From Taudactylus pleione (lineage: Eukaryota > Chordata > Amphibia > Anura > Myobatrachidae): a stretch of 64,000 nt of DNA. The notes under the pieces are model-generated. The model made no database searches. It was not told the origin of the DNA and worked only from the letters and a program-made list of their open reading frames with translations. Both the position numbers and the translations under genes were made by a program. Each line of letters starts with the position of its first letter. Within the stretch, counting starts at the first letter, position 1. The stretch spans positions 379,001 through 443,000 of the forward strand of contig JAUIMM010001588.1 in the NCBI GenBank assembly GCA_031769625.1. Direction: 5' to 3'. This document shows, piece after piece, positions 46,220 to 56,831 of this stretch.

Positions 46220-46431
46220 AACCGTGTCTTCTATCCAAAGAAGAGATGGACAGAAGTCAAGTGCGTCTGAAATGGAGTTTAGATAGTGAATACTTTTTAC
46301 ATGGAGAGTTTGTAGATTTCCTATGTAAGCCAGGATATGAAAACCGTGAGTTTACTGTGAAGTTTTCTATACGGAGTCAGTGTAGATATGGGCAACTTAG
46401 CTATCCAAAATGTGTGCAAAGGAACAGGTAA
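46220..46431 (+). CDS. Factor H-like gene, terminal SCR exon H (SCR20-type) with stop
   Basis: Acceptor TTTGTTTTAG, phase 1. The module reads EPCLLSKEEMDRSQVRLKW, FLHGEFVDFLCKPGY, SQCRYGQLSYPKC, then VQRNR and TAA at 46429-46431. PC at the start, the absent Trp before the last Cys and the short basic tail after YPKC match the C-terminal SCR20 of factor H and related proteins, which binds C3d, heparin and sialic acid. AACAG|GTAAGC at the stop also looks like a donor, but using it would break the phase-1 rule, so TAA is taken as the true end. A poly(A) signal AATAAA lies at 46930-46935. Confidence 0.93.
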
Positions 46432-46960
46432 GCGTACATCACCTATACATATATGTCTGACATATGCAAACGCTGTGCTCTACTGTATATCAAGATCAGT
46501 ATCAGTGGTTTATCATTTAACAAAAAAAGGTTGAATATAAATGTCAAACTGAAAAACCTTTATGATCAACATTTATATCTTGGTTATTTCTAGTTAATAG
46601 GGTTATCATGACATTGATATGCGCATTGGTTCACTATGAAAGTCTTTCCTTTTCCAACACTGTTTTATTACAGGGATAAATAACAAACAACATTTTATAA
46701 GTCCCTAAAAATGGACCATATGAAATGAACATAATAACAATAGACTCTGTAATTTAAGCTTATAGGTATACCAAAGATATGTAAAGTTTATGTATACATC
46801 AATGTGTTTCTTTTTAACCCCTTTGTAACTAAAATGTATTAAAAATTACCAAAAAAGTGTTTTCTCTTTATTGATTTTGCAGTGAAGTTAACTAAAAGCA
46901 AAATGTGTGTCATTTTTTTTATATAAAAAAATAAATACTTTGTAGTTTTTGTTTCAGTAT
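46432..46960 (+). other. Probable 3' untranslated region of the factor H-like gene
   Basis: AT-rich sequence after the stop. The first AATAAA found is at 46930-46935, about 500 nt downstream. The exact cleavage site was not fixed. Confidence 0.5.
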
Positions 46961-47548
46961 TAATCTACCTATCCAAAACAGAAAAAAAGGATCATTTGCT
47001 AGTTTTTCCTATTTTGAATGAAACCTTACAGTAACGTATTGTGAACACAAGTTACAGCTCTTTTCGACTCTTTATTAAAGTTCATATACAAATGTATTTA
47101 TTTTTTTCAGGCAACTTGCACTTGCGACTCCATACGACAACGGGGCAGGGCCAGGGGCTGGAGGGGGCTTGTAGACAAGGCTACAGTACAGTAAGGGTGT
47201 GCTATAAAAGTCATATATACTCCTGGTTGGTGGGACACGGCTTGCAGGTACTAAAACCCTAGTGCAAGTTGCAAGCTGATAACAATGGCAGCGTCTGATT
47301 AATCAAATGCGTCAAAAACACAACCATGATAGAAATTAAGTTAAAGTGCTGCACTGTAGTTTAAGAGTAAGACTAAATTGTATTGAATGCTTGTTTTGCA
47401 AAAATAAAGTATGTTTACTACTCAGTTTGGGAAGGCTACCCATATGTAAATTAGTGTTGTTTATAAAAAAAATATATAATCACATCATGTTCAATTATCA
47501 AATCACATGCTGCAATTGATTTGCATACTTATTATCTGCACTCTCAGG

Positions 47549-47905
47549 TAGGGGTGTTTCTAGAGAGGAGGGGGCCCGTGTGCAGTCTCTGTCCGGTTCT
47601 ACTCCTCTCTCTCCGGCGGCCAGCAGCACTCAGCGCAGCACCTGTAGACTCTGAGCACTAGAGTGTACGCAGATCACCGGGAAAATGGCACGGCCGACAT
47701 TTTCCCTGTGATTCCCCTAGTGCGCATGGGCAAAACCCTGGGAAAATGGCCATGGCGGCCATTTTCCAGGTATTTTGTTCAGCGCTACAGTCAGACGCTG
47801 GACTTCAGAGGGGTGAGTATTAAAACGCATGGGTGCAGGGTGTGCGGTGAGAGCCCCCCCCCCCGGACCCAGGGGCCAGTGTGCACCACACACCCTGCAC
47901 CCATT
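47549..47905. repeat. Dispersed repeat, inverted partner of 2985-3380
   Basis: Reads AGGGGTGTTTCTAGAGAGGA, GGGGGCCCGTG, a CATGGCGGCCATTTTCC block and ACACCCTGCACCCAT, the reverse-complement order of the copy at the start of the window. Noncoding. Confidence 0.75.
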
Positions 47906-49200
47906 ATGCTTTCAGACCATTCACTGTAATGTACATACATTTACACTTAGTATTTTTTGTACTCAAAGGAAAGCCGCACTTCTTGTCGTATTGCTGGTTC
48001 TTTGCTCCGTTACTTGCATTGCGCATTTATGAGTACATCTCTGAGTAAGATCCACAATATATAGGAATAACATGGCAGCCCAACAAGGTATATAATTTGA
48101 AAACCTTAATGCATTAAATGAGGGATACCTCTGTTATTGTCTGTGATCACCAATTACTAAAGAGTCTTTTTTTTTTTAAATGTTGGTGCCCTTGAGATAG
48201 TGGAAGCCAGTGATCGCCACATAACTTCTGTAGTGGCGAATAGTTTGAAAAAGAGGTCTACCCTGCCTGGATGGGGAAGAAAGTTATTTTCAGTCTCCAC
48301 TTCTTCCATGCCCTGCACTTAAGATTTTTTTTCTATACTGGTGAGTTAGCCCCAGACCCTCAGTGACATCACTGCACCAGTGCAATGACGTCAGTAGTGT
48401 GCATCCTCCTGCCCACTTACCAGTGGTTGCCAGGAAAGTGTAATTCTTAGTTACAGCACTGCAGTGCTGAAGATGATGTACAGTATATGCTGAGGACGAG
48501 TCAGACTTGTCCCTAGTACTCCAGTGGTTAAACTCCACACACACTCTACTAAACACATTTTTGCATGTATATTTAATAGCAAAAATAGGTGTTTAAATGC
48601 TTATAAACACATGTGACATGTTAATACTGTATATACTTTACCTTTGGAGAACATCTGGAGAGTTCATCTAGGTTTGTTAGATTTAGGTACTCTCTCTCAG
48701 CAGTGGGAACCAAGCAATGAGGTCAATAGTAGACATGAAACTACAGTTCAACTAATCAAATTTCAGAAATTCCCTAAAATAACTACAAAAACATAGCTAC
48801 AGAGTTTAAACATACTACTTGTATTTATAACATCATACACAAAACAGTGTGATTTTAAGCATAAAACACTGTTGTAATTGATCTGAAATGTTTTCTTTCA
48901 GTGGGAACCTAGAACTAAATTGTGTGCTTTGGTTTGCAAATGACAACAACAAATGACAACAGTTATGTTCTTAACTTTCTAAATACTTTTGTACACATGG
49001 TGTGGATAGAGACACATGCCCTATACCCCATAAAGGAGGGTTTGCCTAATAATTATTTACCTCTCCTCCTCACAAAAATAATAGAAAAGCAGAGGTACCA
49101 TGCCAGAAACCCCTGCTGATTAACAGACATAGGGAAACTACCGGCACAACAACCACCTTTTTCTACTAGGCAAAGAGAACACGCCAAGATTTATCAACCA
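47906..49200. other. Intergenic sequence between two convergent genes
   Basis: No coding exon, RNA gene or complete transposon was recognised. Confidence 0.45.
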
Positions 49201-49203
49201 GTG

Positions 49204-49343
49204 ATATTCTTGTTATCACTCGTTACTAATCTTAAATGGTATTCCAACCAATCAGCTACTGTCATTTTTCAAACACATGACAGTTAGGAGCTGATTGGTT
49301 GGAGCACCATTTAAGATTAGTAACGAGTGATAACAAGAATAAT
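49204..49343. mobile_element. Foldback MITE (TGATAACAAGAATA ends)
   Basis: TATTCTTGTTATCACTCGTT at 49206 is mirrored by AACGAGTGATAACAAGAATA ending 49342; inner arms are AACCAATCAGCT and AGCTGATTGGTT. It resembles the X-box family inside but has different ends and no X-box. Confidence 0.85.
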
Positions 49344-49409
49344 GCTCGTTTCTAAAGCTGAGAATTTGTGTGAAGTGGAGGCATTGTCAGTGGAAACGAT
49401 TGAACATGC

Positions 49410-49586
49410 AGGGGTATATTTACTAAAGTGCATGCTCTAAGAAGTGGAGATGTTGCCCATAGCAACCAATCCAATTCTACTTAACATTTATCTAGCACCT
49501 CTTAGAATATAATAGCTAGAATATAATTGGTTGCTATGGGCAACATTTTCACTTCTAAAAAACATGCCTTTAGTAAATATACCTGC
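49410..49586. mobile_element. Foldback MITE with X-box/CCAAT arms (copy 3)
   Basis: GGGGTATATTTACTAAAGTG pairs with the complement ending near 49586. GTTGCCCATAGCAAC (49452-49466) and GTTGCTATGGGCAAC (49530-49544) are present with adjacent CCAAT sequences. It lies about 330 bp beyond the stop of the minus-strand gene. Confidence 0.85.
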
Positions 49587-49918
49587 AGTGTTAACAACCT
49601 TTTTCCTGGAATTTCTCTTGGCTATTAATCTGTGTTGAAGACCAAACTGAATGATAATCTTATGGCTCAAGGCAGGCACAATCCAGGAAAATCATTAAAT
49701 AAAAAATAAAACAATCAATAAATTGCAGCTCTTAAATACTGCTGCCCTTGACATGTGCTTCTGTAGCTGATACAATCTAAAGCTAAATTATGTATTGTGT
49801 ATACTACTTATTTACAGATAACACAAAATTATTGCCATTGTCAAATATAAAAAAAAAGCACCACATGAAAAATACACTTGCTATAGAATTAAGTCAGATT
49901 CATTCTGCACTTATCATA

Positions 49919-50338
49919 TCAGTCATTTTCTAAATGAACAGGATATACAATGGTGCTGCCATCACTGCTTAGTGTCACCTCACCACTTAACATATTTCTT
50001 AGGACATCTAGACTTCCACAAAGTTCCTTCACCCTTGAGATAGTAAAGAGTGTTTCCAGTGGGACCTGAATGGTATCCCCTTGTATAAAAGGTTGTAGGC
50101 CTGTGCTCTCCTCTTTCATTTGTACAGATTGCAAACTTGAAAGCCATTTTGACTGTATATAGGATTTATTTTCATGGTCTGTCATGTTGGTCTTTTTATC
50201 GTCTTCATCAGCAAAGAGATGTTGCAGAAAGTTGGTTTTAATGCGGTGTGCATGGGATAGAGCCACATTCAGTACTGCCTGACGCAGGTATTTCTCCTCC
50301 TGAAGACTTGGATAGACCACATGAAGAACCTTTTTATA
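49919..50338 (-). CDS. Unrecognised minus-strand gene, exon 4 (terminal)
   Basis: The acceptor (TTTTGTATAAAAAG) is followed by a phase-0 open frame from 50338 to the TGA at 49919-49921. It begins VLHVVYPSLQEEKYLRQAVL and ends VTLSSDGSTIVYPVHLEND. The composition is that of a normal soluble protein, rich in Leu, Glu, Ser and Lys and without repeats. No transmembrane segment was seen. I do not recognise the family. The phase matches the preceding exon. The gene is convergent with the factor H-like gene (stops 3.5 kb apart), so a neighbour of a CFH locus is expected here. Confidence 0.7.
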   Translation of the reverse strand, partial: YKKVLHVVYPSLQEEKYLRQAVLNVALSHAHRIKTNFLQHLFADEDDKKTNMTDHENKSYIQSKWLSSLQSVQMKEESTGLQPFIQGDTIQVPLETLFTISRVKELCGSLDVLRNMLSGEVTLSSDGSTIVYPVHLEND

Positions 50339-50426
50339 CAAAATTAGTCAACATTAGAAGAAGCATTTACTTAGGAACTTTAACTAATTGTGTTTAATAA
50401 AAACAAAATACAAGAAACAAATACAT

Positions 50427-52405
50427 GGCCTGATTCAGCAAGGAACACTGTTGCAAATATGCATGCAATCAGTCGATTCATTTTCATTGCGTATGCATCG
50501 CAGTGCGCGAACTAGCATTTACGATGGGAACTGCGTTTGCAGAGGCCTCGCAGACTGTTAACAGAGTGATTGACAGGAAGTGGCATTTGTGGGTGGTGAC
50601 GGGCGGTGGTCGGGCGAACGCAGGCGCGTCAGCACGTTTCAACACCGTTGCATGGGCGTGCATAAATTAGACAATGCAATCACATACGCAGTGTGTGGTC
50701 TCATAGCGTGCAGGGCAGTTAGTAATTCCTCAGTAAGCACTGATCAACCACTAGTATGCAAATGTATCTGAACCTTTTCAATGTTACCGATGTGTATGCT
50801 CTCCTGGAAGTGCAATTAGCAAGGTGACAGCCATCACATAGTGAGTGTTTGGCTGGGTTAAGGTGGCCATACATCAGAGACCGGATTTTGTGATCCGGCG
50901 ATGCGATGGGAAGTGCCGGCGTTTCCGGGTGGAAACGCCATCCTCCCACCATCGATGTTCTGCGATCCGTCGCCAGATCGCAGACATTTTCCATGTTAAA
51001 TGTCTGCGATTTGACGATTGCAATCATTTTTTGATAGCGATCATCAAATCGGGAAAATCCAACATGTTGGATTTCTGCGATCTCGCGATGCTGGGTTGCC
51101 GCATCGCGGGATCACGGCAATCCACTGCTGATGGATGGGCCCCATTAGTAGTAGGAAAGGTGTAATGCATATGTTCCATTGCAAAGCCACTCTGCTTTTT
51201 CATACTTTTGAAATACTATTGTTTTTTTGTGTTTAAGTATTGATCCTTTTGTTTTGAAGTCAAATTGTTTAAATGACTTGCTTTACATGTTTTTTTTTCT
51301 CATTAAATCATTAACAAGTTTTCTGTTAAAAATAAAAGTTAGTTTTGGTTTGTTTGCATATACAATGTGTTGTGTAATTATTATTATACATTAGTTTATT
51401 ATAGTTTTCAAATTATATATCTATATATATACCTTTTGTTTGCAGAATATTGTGGTAAAAAAGCTTTAGAATTAGAGCAACAGCGCAATATACTACAGAT
51501 TAGTAAATTAGCCAGAACAAAAGTACAATTAGCATTCATTGCGTGTGCACAACAAGCAATCATTACTATCAGAACATCGATTGCTGTGGAAAGTGTTTTA
51601 GCTGCATTTGCCAGTAAATAATCGGTGATTGCGTGTGCTTCAGCCTGCTATTGCAATCGCTATTATAGACCGAAGGGACGTGGGCGGCTTCATTTACTGC
51701 TGGGCGGCTTTATTTTTAATTGCGGTGGCAGTCATCTGCATGTTCTCACACGCACAAGATACTGTACGTGCGTTCGCAATTTTGCGAACCAAGCTGAATG
51801 AGGCCCACAGTCACCTGTTGGAAAACACAGAACTATAGGGCCTTCTGCTGAGCTGGAAGTGATCTCAGTACACTCCAAACTTGTTCCTTTCATTATGGAT
51901 TTATAAGTCAGCAGTGGTGGCATCAGACAAGGCATTTCTCCATGCAAAAGGAAACAAAGCACATCTGTAACTTTGTTTAAGATATGGACATTTAATTTGA
52001 TGTTCACGCAGTTGAGCGATTATCGGTGGACTGCGCATTTGCATGGTGACGCAATGCACGGTGATTGAATTGCGGTTGTAGTGAACGTTTATTCACAAGT
52101 GATTGACAGACAGATAACGGGGAGTGGCGGCAAAAACGCAGTCTTGTTGGGACCGTTTTCAGGCAGTGTATCTGCGATCCCGTAAGCAGAATATATGGCG
52201 CCAGCGTCTCAGTTCCCTCGGCCATTCTGCACGGCCATAGGGTTACTCAGATGGTAGATTACCGAAGCATAATTGTAAGCAGTTGCTTGGATCTTTGAGT
52301 CCGCAGGTGGGTGTCTCCATACATTTCCAGGCGACTGTAGCATTAGCATATTACCGCACGGGATAGCAGCTGCTAATGTATTAGCGCCACATATGAATCA
52401 GGCCC
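50427..52405 (-). other. Intron 3 of the minus-strand gene, filled with nonautonomous repeats
   Basis: GGCCTGATTCAGCAAGGAAC at 50427 opens one repeat. A MITE-like segment with GGTGGCCATACATCA and TGATGGATGGGCCCC ends spans about 50862-51147. Two further repeats end in GAATGAGGCCCA (51808) and GAATCAGGCCCT (52405). Repeated GCGATTGC/GCAATCGC words run through it. Small frames here are artefacts. Confidence 0.55.
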
Positions 52406-52439
52406 TTTGCACTCAATCCTCAGATATAACCAGGCTCAC

Positions 52440-52517
52440 CTTCTTATAGTGAAAAGACAGCTTTTTAAAATGAGGAATTCTTTCCAGGATTGGTCCTTTA
52501 TATTTCTCAATTTATTC
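52440..52517 (-). CDS. Unrecognised minus-strand gene, exon 3 (carries in-frame TAA)
   Basis: The donor is AAGAAG|GTGAGC; the best acceptor is GATTTTAG before 52517. This gives a 78-nt phase-0 exon ending KYKGPILERIPHFKKLSFHY. With that acceptor the second codon is TAA. An AG 12 nt further in (AATTGAG|AAATAT) would give a 66-nt exon with no stop and the same phase, but with a poorer pyrimidine tract. Either the downstream acceptor is used or this copy is damaged. Confidence 0.55.
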
Positions 52518-52833
52518 CTAAAATCAAACATACTTAAATAGTGTGACACTGGTAATAAAGGAATGATATAAAAACAATTGCACCCACATGTCTAAGGGAA
52601 AACACACAATTTTGGCAAGGTGGGTACGTCCATCGTCCATATAAGTGACGAGTCCCTGATGCCGCATTCCTGGACTGACACCTGACGTGTGTTTCACATA
52701 TTTATTTTCTTATACATGGAGAAACATCTTGTATAAAGCCATCCACCTCTGCTGACTTAAATAAATCGAAGATAGAAAAAGTTCTCTCTTGCATGCCTGC
52801 AAATCTACAGTACCATACTAAGTAAAGAACATA

Positions 52834-53331
52834 GGGCCTGATTCAGACCCGCTCGCGAGCGCTGAGCGCTCGCAAGCGGGTCGATGTCGCCCAAGTGCGC
52901 ATGCGCAGAATGGAGGCGGCTCCGTCGTGTGCATACATGAGACCCGAATAACAACGGCCAAGCCGTCGTTATGGGTCTCGCACCAAAGGGGGCGTGCTGT
53001 CGATGGTGATTGACAGCACGCCCCTTTTGGTGGGCGTGCCGGGGGCGTGGCTACCCAGACGGAGGCGTTCCCATGGGAACGCCTACTGTCTGGGGCCGGC
53101 CCCACTGACATCACTAGTGATGTCAGTGGGAGTGCTTTTGGCTCTGATAGACCCAAAAGCACTCCAGGGCTTACGGCAGCGAGACCCTACCGCAAGTGTC
53201 TCGTCGCAAGCCCGATGGTCGCGATTGTCTTGACCATCGCGACCATCATTTTGGCCGCTCCAAAAAGCAGGAGGGATGGCCCTGATTCAGAGCGAGCGCT
53301 CTGTCAGAGCGTCCGGCTCTGAATCAGGGCC
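52834..53331. mobile_element. MITE with GGGCCTGATTCAGA ends
   Basis: GGGCCTGATTCAGA at 52834 mirrors TCTGAATCAGGGCC ending 53331. GC-rich inner hairpins include GCGAGCGCTGAGCGCTCGC, TGGGAACGCC and CACTGACATCACTAGTGATG. About 500 bp, in intron 2 of the minus-strand gene. The three frames called over it are artefacts. Confidence 0.85.
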
Positions 53332-53746
53332 AGAGTATCATATCCGTTATACAGGGTACACCATACACTCTTAAACCAAGGAGACTCTCTCTTAACCAAT
53401 TAGTTCTGTTCATTCCGGGGCACAGTTGGACACCTTCTTACCTCCTATCAGGCTGCAAACCCACAATCAGTATTATCCAACATCACAAACTTCTATGGTG
53501 GAGAGGTGCAGGTCTCATCTTATACAACTAAGAAGTGTCCAGCAGATCGGTATCCGGTTGGAAATCATATAAAACTTCAACATTTTCCACAAAATGATGT
53601 GCCAACATGTGCCAGGCACAATATATCAGCTTATGCTCCTGAAATGCATTTCATTCCATAGGGCAAAATGACCAATGAAGGCACCAGAAGCACATGGCAG
53701 TGACAATATTTGCAACAGTAATATGTGAACCATGGACAATACTTAC

Positions 53747-53924
53747 AGTTTTATAAACACTTGAGTATTTCTTCTTTCTACTAATTGATTCTTCACTCTC
53801 AATGTAGTTCTTATTAAATACTCCAATTTGGGAGCAGAAGCCAACATCTTCGTTTTCTGGAGGTGGTTTTCCAACCCCACTGAATTCCACTGTGTAATTA
53901 TACTGCCCGGCAACCTTCAAAGCC
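53747..53924 (-). CDS. Unrecognised minus-strand gene, exon 2
   Basis: A 178-nt exon with acceptor TATTGTAATTCCAG and a perfect donor ACT|GTAAGT. It starts in phase 2 (completing a Gly codon) and ends in phase 0. It encodes ALKVAGQYNYTVEFSGVG, then KPPPENEDVGFCSQIG, then VFNKNYIESEESISRKKKYS. The phase matches exon 1 exactly. No family was recognised. Confidence 0.7.
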
Positions 53925-53947
53925 CTGGAATTACAATACAGAGATTA

Positions 53948-53975
53948 CACTGACTACAATTCCCATAATGTAGAA
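53948..53975. promoter_or_regulatory. SBS/ZNF143-like promoter motif
   Basis: GACTACAATTCCCATAATG resembles the ACTACAATTCCCAGAATGC-type element found near vertebrate promoters. It lies in intron 1, about 400 bp downstream of the putative start codon of the minus-strand gene. Related sequences also occur inside MITEs (34855), so a repeat origin is possible. Confidence 0.3.
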
Positions 53976-54307
53976 GTTCCAGGCATGCAAACTATGAGTA
54001 AAATAATTATAAAAAGAATATAGATATCCACACTACGATTTAGGAATAGTAATATACAGTGAAGCGGTTATCTTCTCTTCATGAACAAGCTTTGAGAATA
54101 CAGTGATATGCATAACAGAACATCATATTTTAACTACAGAAGTTACCAGATCTTAAAGGAGAAAAAAATCACCTACATCCCTTTAATAAAAAAAACATGC
54201 CAGAAGAGAGTGAAAGCAGATATTAATTGCAAACGAGTTAGCAGAAGCCACTCCTTTCAAATGTTTGCGATATTCTATGCTACAGCAATCCCGTGGACAC
54301 GGCTCAC

Positions 54308-54372
54308 CCCAACTCCTGTATGCACCTACAGAAACCTGTGGCTTTCTGGCGGCAGCGCCCGGCTATAACCAT
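54308..54372 (-). CDS. Unrecognised minus-strand gene, exon 1 with start codon
   Basis: ATG at 54372-54370 is preceded two codons earlier by an in-frame TAG and sits in GGAGATGG, a fair Kozak context. It encodes MVIAGRCRQKATGFCRCIQE then LG, ending at TTGGG|GTGAGCC in phase 2, which is exactly what exon 2 needs. The surrounding 54240-54700 is relatively CpG-rich, as a promoter region would be. The four exons together give about 245 residues. Confidence 0.5.
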
Positions 54373-55019
54373 CTCCTAGGGATTAATAACATCATCCCCG
54401 GTAACAAGCAAGGGCTCGTCCAGAAGCCAGCTGGGGAAATGGACTCAGTCCCACTGCCGCACTGCCTGGAGGCATACGGAGTACGAGATGGGACCTTCAA
54501 TACCGCCCCAGGTAAACAAGTAGGTCTTTCTCCCAGAACTTATACAGCTGGAGCTGTGAGTGGCACTGAGTGGGGCTTTCATCATCGCTACACCTGAAAC
54601 CCCAGAATATAAAAGGACAGCCACTAATGATAGACGCTCCCCGTTGGTCGGGTTGAGCGCATAAACATCCAGGCAAAAGGTGTGTATTTTCAATGGTCAT
54701 CGTTACACACTCTGGCAACAAGGGTCATGAGTTTTGCAGGTAATATAACCTATCGAAAGACTACTTTCCATCTATCTGCATAGGCTAATCAGCCTCAAAA
54801 ATAACTAGTGACTTTATCAAAAAGACTATACTCTCAATTTTTGGAGAAAGGAGAATATTTAGTATTGGGCCATACCCAGGGATTATGCACTGTTTGCTAC
54901 ATGTCCATTATTAACGTAATTTTTTATGTTGTTATTATTAGCATTGTTTTTCTTGATGTCAATTGTTGACACTATTAATGTGATTGGTTTATAAACTACA
55001 GCATTCACAACGGAGTATC
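54373..55019. other. Putative upstream region of the minus-strand gene
   Basis: GC-richer than its surroundings as far as about 54720, with several CpGs. The long frames on both strands (54265-54597 plus, 54693-54445 minus) lack domain signatures; the region is more likely promoter and 5' UTR than coding. Confidence 0.4.
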
Positions 55020-55129
55020 AACATACCACGTACAAACCTCCATCAACGTTTTTCCCAAGCCACATATTGAGACATTCCAACGTCTAATGGAAAATTACAT
55101 CGCCAGACTTGAGGACAACCTACAATTTT

Positions 55130-56150
55130 ACTCCAGATGAAAGAAAAGCCCTGAAGGATCTGAAAAATGGCACCTCCATAGTTATCAAACCTGCAGACAA
55201 AGGCGGGGGTGTCATCATCAAAGATAGAGAAAATTACAAAAGAGAAGCCCGAAAACTGTTAGAAGCACAAATACATACAGTATAAAGAACTGAAAAAAGA
55301 CCCCACACAGAAATTCCAGTTGGAGCTTGATCAAATTCTGGATGAAGGCTTATTAATGGGAATACTAACCAAAAAAGAACACGACTACATCGATATCGAC
55401 CACCCCAAAATTCCTACCTTTTAACACCTACCAAAGGTACATAAAGATGAAAACAACCACCGGGAAGACCAATTGTGTCAGGCATTTTATCAATTACATC
55501 AAATCTTTCCAAATATGTTGATTATTTTTTACAAGAACTTGTGGGAAAACAACAAAGCTACTGTATATAATGCGCATACTCCAGATTTTAGACCAAATAG
55601 AGTGGAAAAGCACATACACGCTATGCACGAATGACATCAAATCACTATACACTGTAATAAATCACGATGCAGGATGCAAAGCAACATGCTACTATCTTTC
55701 AAACCAGACCAACATAACAAACACCCAGATAAACTTCATTATGGACAACATTGACTTCATACTCCGCCATAACTACTTTTGGTACGACAGAAAATTCTTC
55801 CAACAAGAACGCGGCACTGCAATGGGCACATCATTTGCACATAGCTACACAAGTCTTCTCGTAGTGTGGTAGAAAGATATGAACATCTGGAGCAACAAGT
55901 ACATTGCTAAAATTGTGTACATAGACGATATGTTTTTTATCTGGAATGGCTCCCATGAACGATTGAAAGAGTTTATTATATATGTAAACAAGAACTCGCT
56001 AAATCTGGAATTTACGAATTTACGACTACCTATAGCAGAAATATGGTAGTATTCCTGGATCTTGAAATTTACACTAAAGAAAACAGCATCCAGACAAGAA
56101 CCAACATCAAAAAAGTAAATGGCAACAATATATTAGTAGTAAGACAAAAT
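55130..56150 (+). pseudogene. PLE3 reverse transcriptase remnant
   Basis: DERKALKDLKNGTSIVIKPA followed by DKGGGVIIKD is the PLE RT N-terminal block. LCTNDIKSLYTVI holds the first catalytic-type Asp. GTAMGTSFAHSYTSLLVVW follows, then a stop, then VYIDDMFFIWNGSHERLKEF with the YIDD box intact. VVFLDLEIYTKENSIQTRT precedes the break at about 56150. Confidence 0.8.
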
Positions 56151-56763
56151 GTGTGTCACGGATAAGTGCGCTGTAGCAGCCCAATAGTATCTGATGGTGT
56201 AGTGGTGTCACCTATCTAACCCACAGATAATAACAATATGAAAGATATCACCAAATGATTCTGCAGGGCGCTCTAATGGAAAACTTCTCTCCCATATATC
56301 TCACTCTGGTTTTTTTCTTTTCAATAACACTCAAAGAAAAGAGAGAAATATTCCATAGTGTGATACAGTAAACATAAAATAACACAGTCTTATGTACGTA
56401 GAGATGGATCCCCTACCAAATACGGTGGTCTACAAACAAGGTAGACAGACAGTCATGAATCAGGATAATCTTTTCTGTATAGATGTAATCCCCTCTTAAC
56501 ACTCTTCCTTTCAATGTATTCGTTCCATATGCAGTCAATAAAATTTAAAGAGAAAGATCTCCATAGTGTAACACTGTTTTTAATAACAATTTAAAACATA
56601 AATCACAAATTACATAAAAATAGAGAAAAGGTGGCCTCTCACCAAATGTCCATGTCTACCAATGTTGTAACAGTAGACAAAAAAGGCAAGTATAAGAAAG
56701 TCCACCGGGCGTCCCAGGTGTGCTCTCAAATCCTGATGCAGGTGCCACAGTCCTCTTAAGATC

Positions 56764-56831
56764 GGTCTCTCTCAGCCAACGCATTTCGATACTTGAAATA
56801 TGTATCTTTTTCAAGGCATACTGAGAGACTG
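56764..56831 (-). ncRNA. Hammerhead-like motif, foldback left arm
   Basis: Minus strand: CTCTCAG, CCTTGAAAAA, stem GATAC / GTATC with a 9-nt loop, GAAATGCGTTGG, CTGAGAG. Stem II is 5 bp perfect and the outer CTCTCAG/CTGAGAG pair forms a 7-bp stem. One base differs from the right-arm copy in the palindrome. Confidence 0.45.

Noticed and set aside
47041..47262. Possible extra exon after the factor H-like stop (acceptor TTTTTTTCAG then NLHLRLHTTT)
   Set aside because: Lies past the stop and poly(A) signal, has no SCR pattern, and is bounded by an AACTTGCAC / GTGCAAGTT inverted repeat.
51445..51621. Acceptor-preceded frame starting EYCGKK, reminiscent of an SCR start
   Set aside because: No further SCR pattern; it runs at once into a GCGATTGC-type dispersed repeat.
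52818..53322. Three frames on both strands
   Set aside because: Inside a GC-rich MITE with GGGCCTGATTCAGA ends.
54265..54693. 110-codon plus-strand and 82-codon minus-strand frames near the minus-strand gene start
   Set aside because: They overlap each other and the exon 1 start; the CpG-rich composition explains the open frames and neither fits the exon phases.
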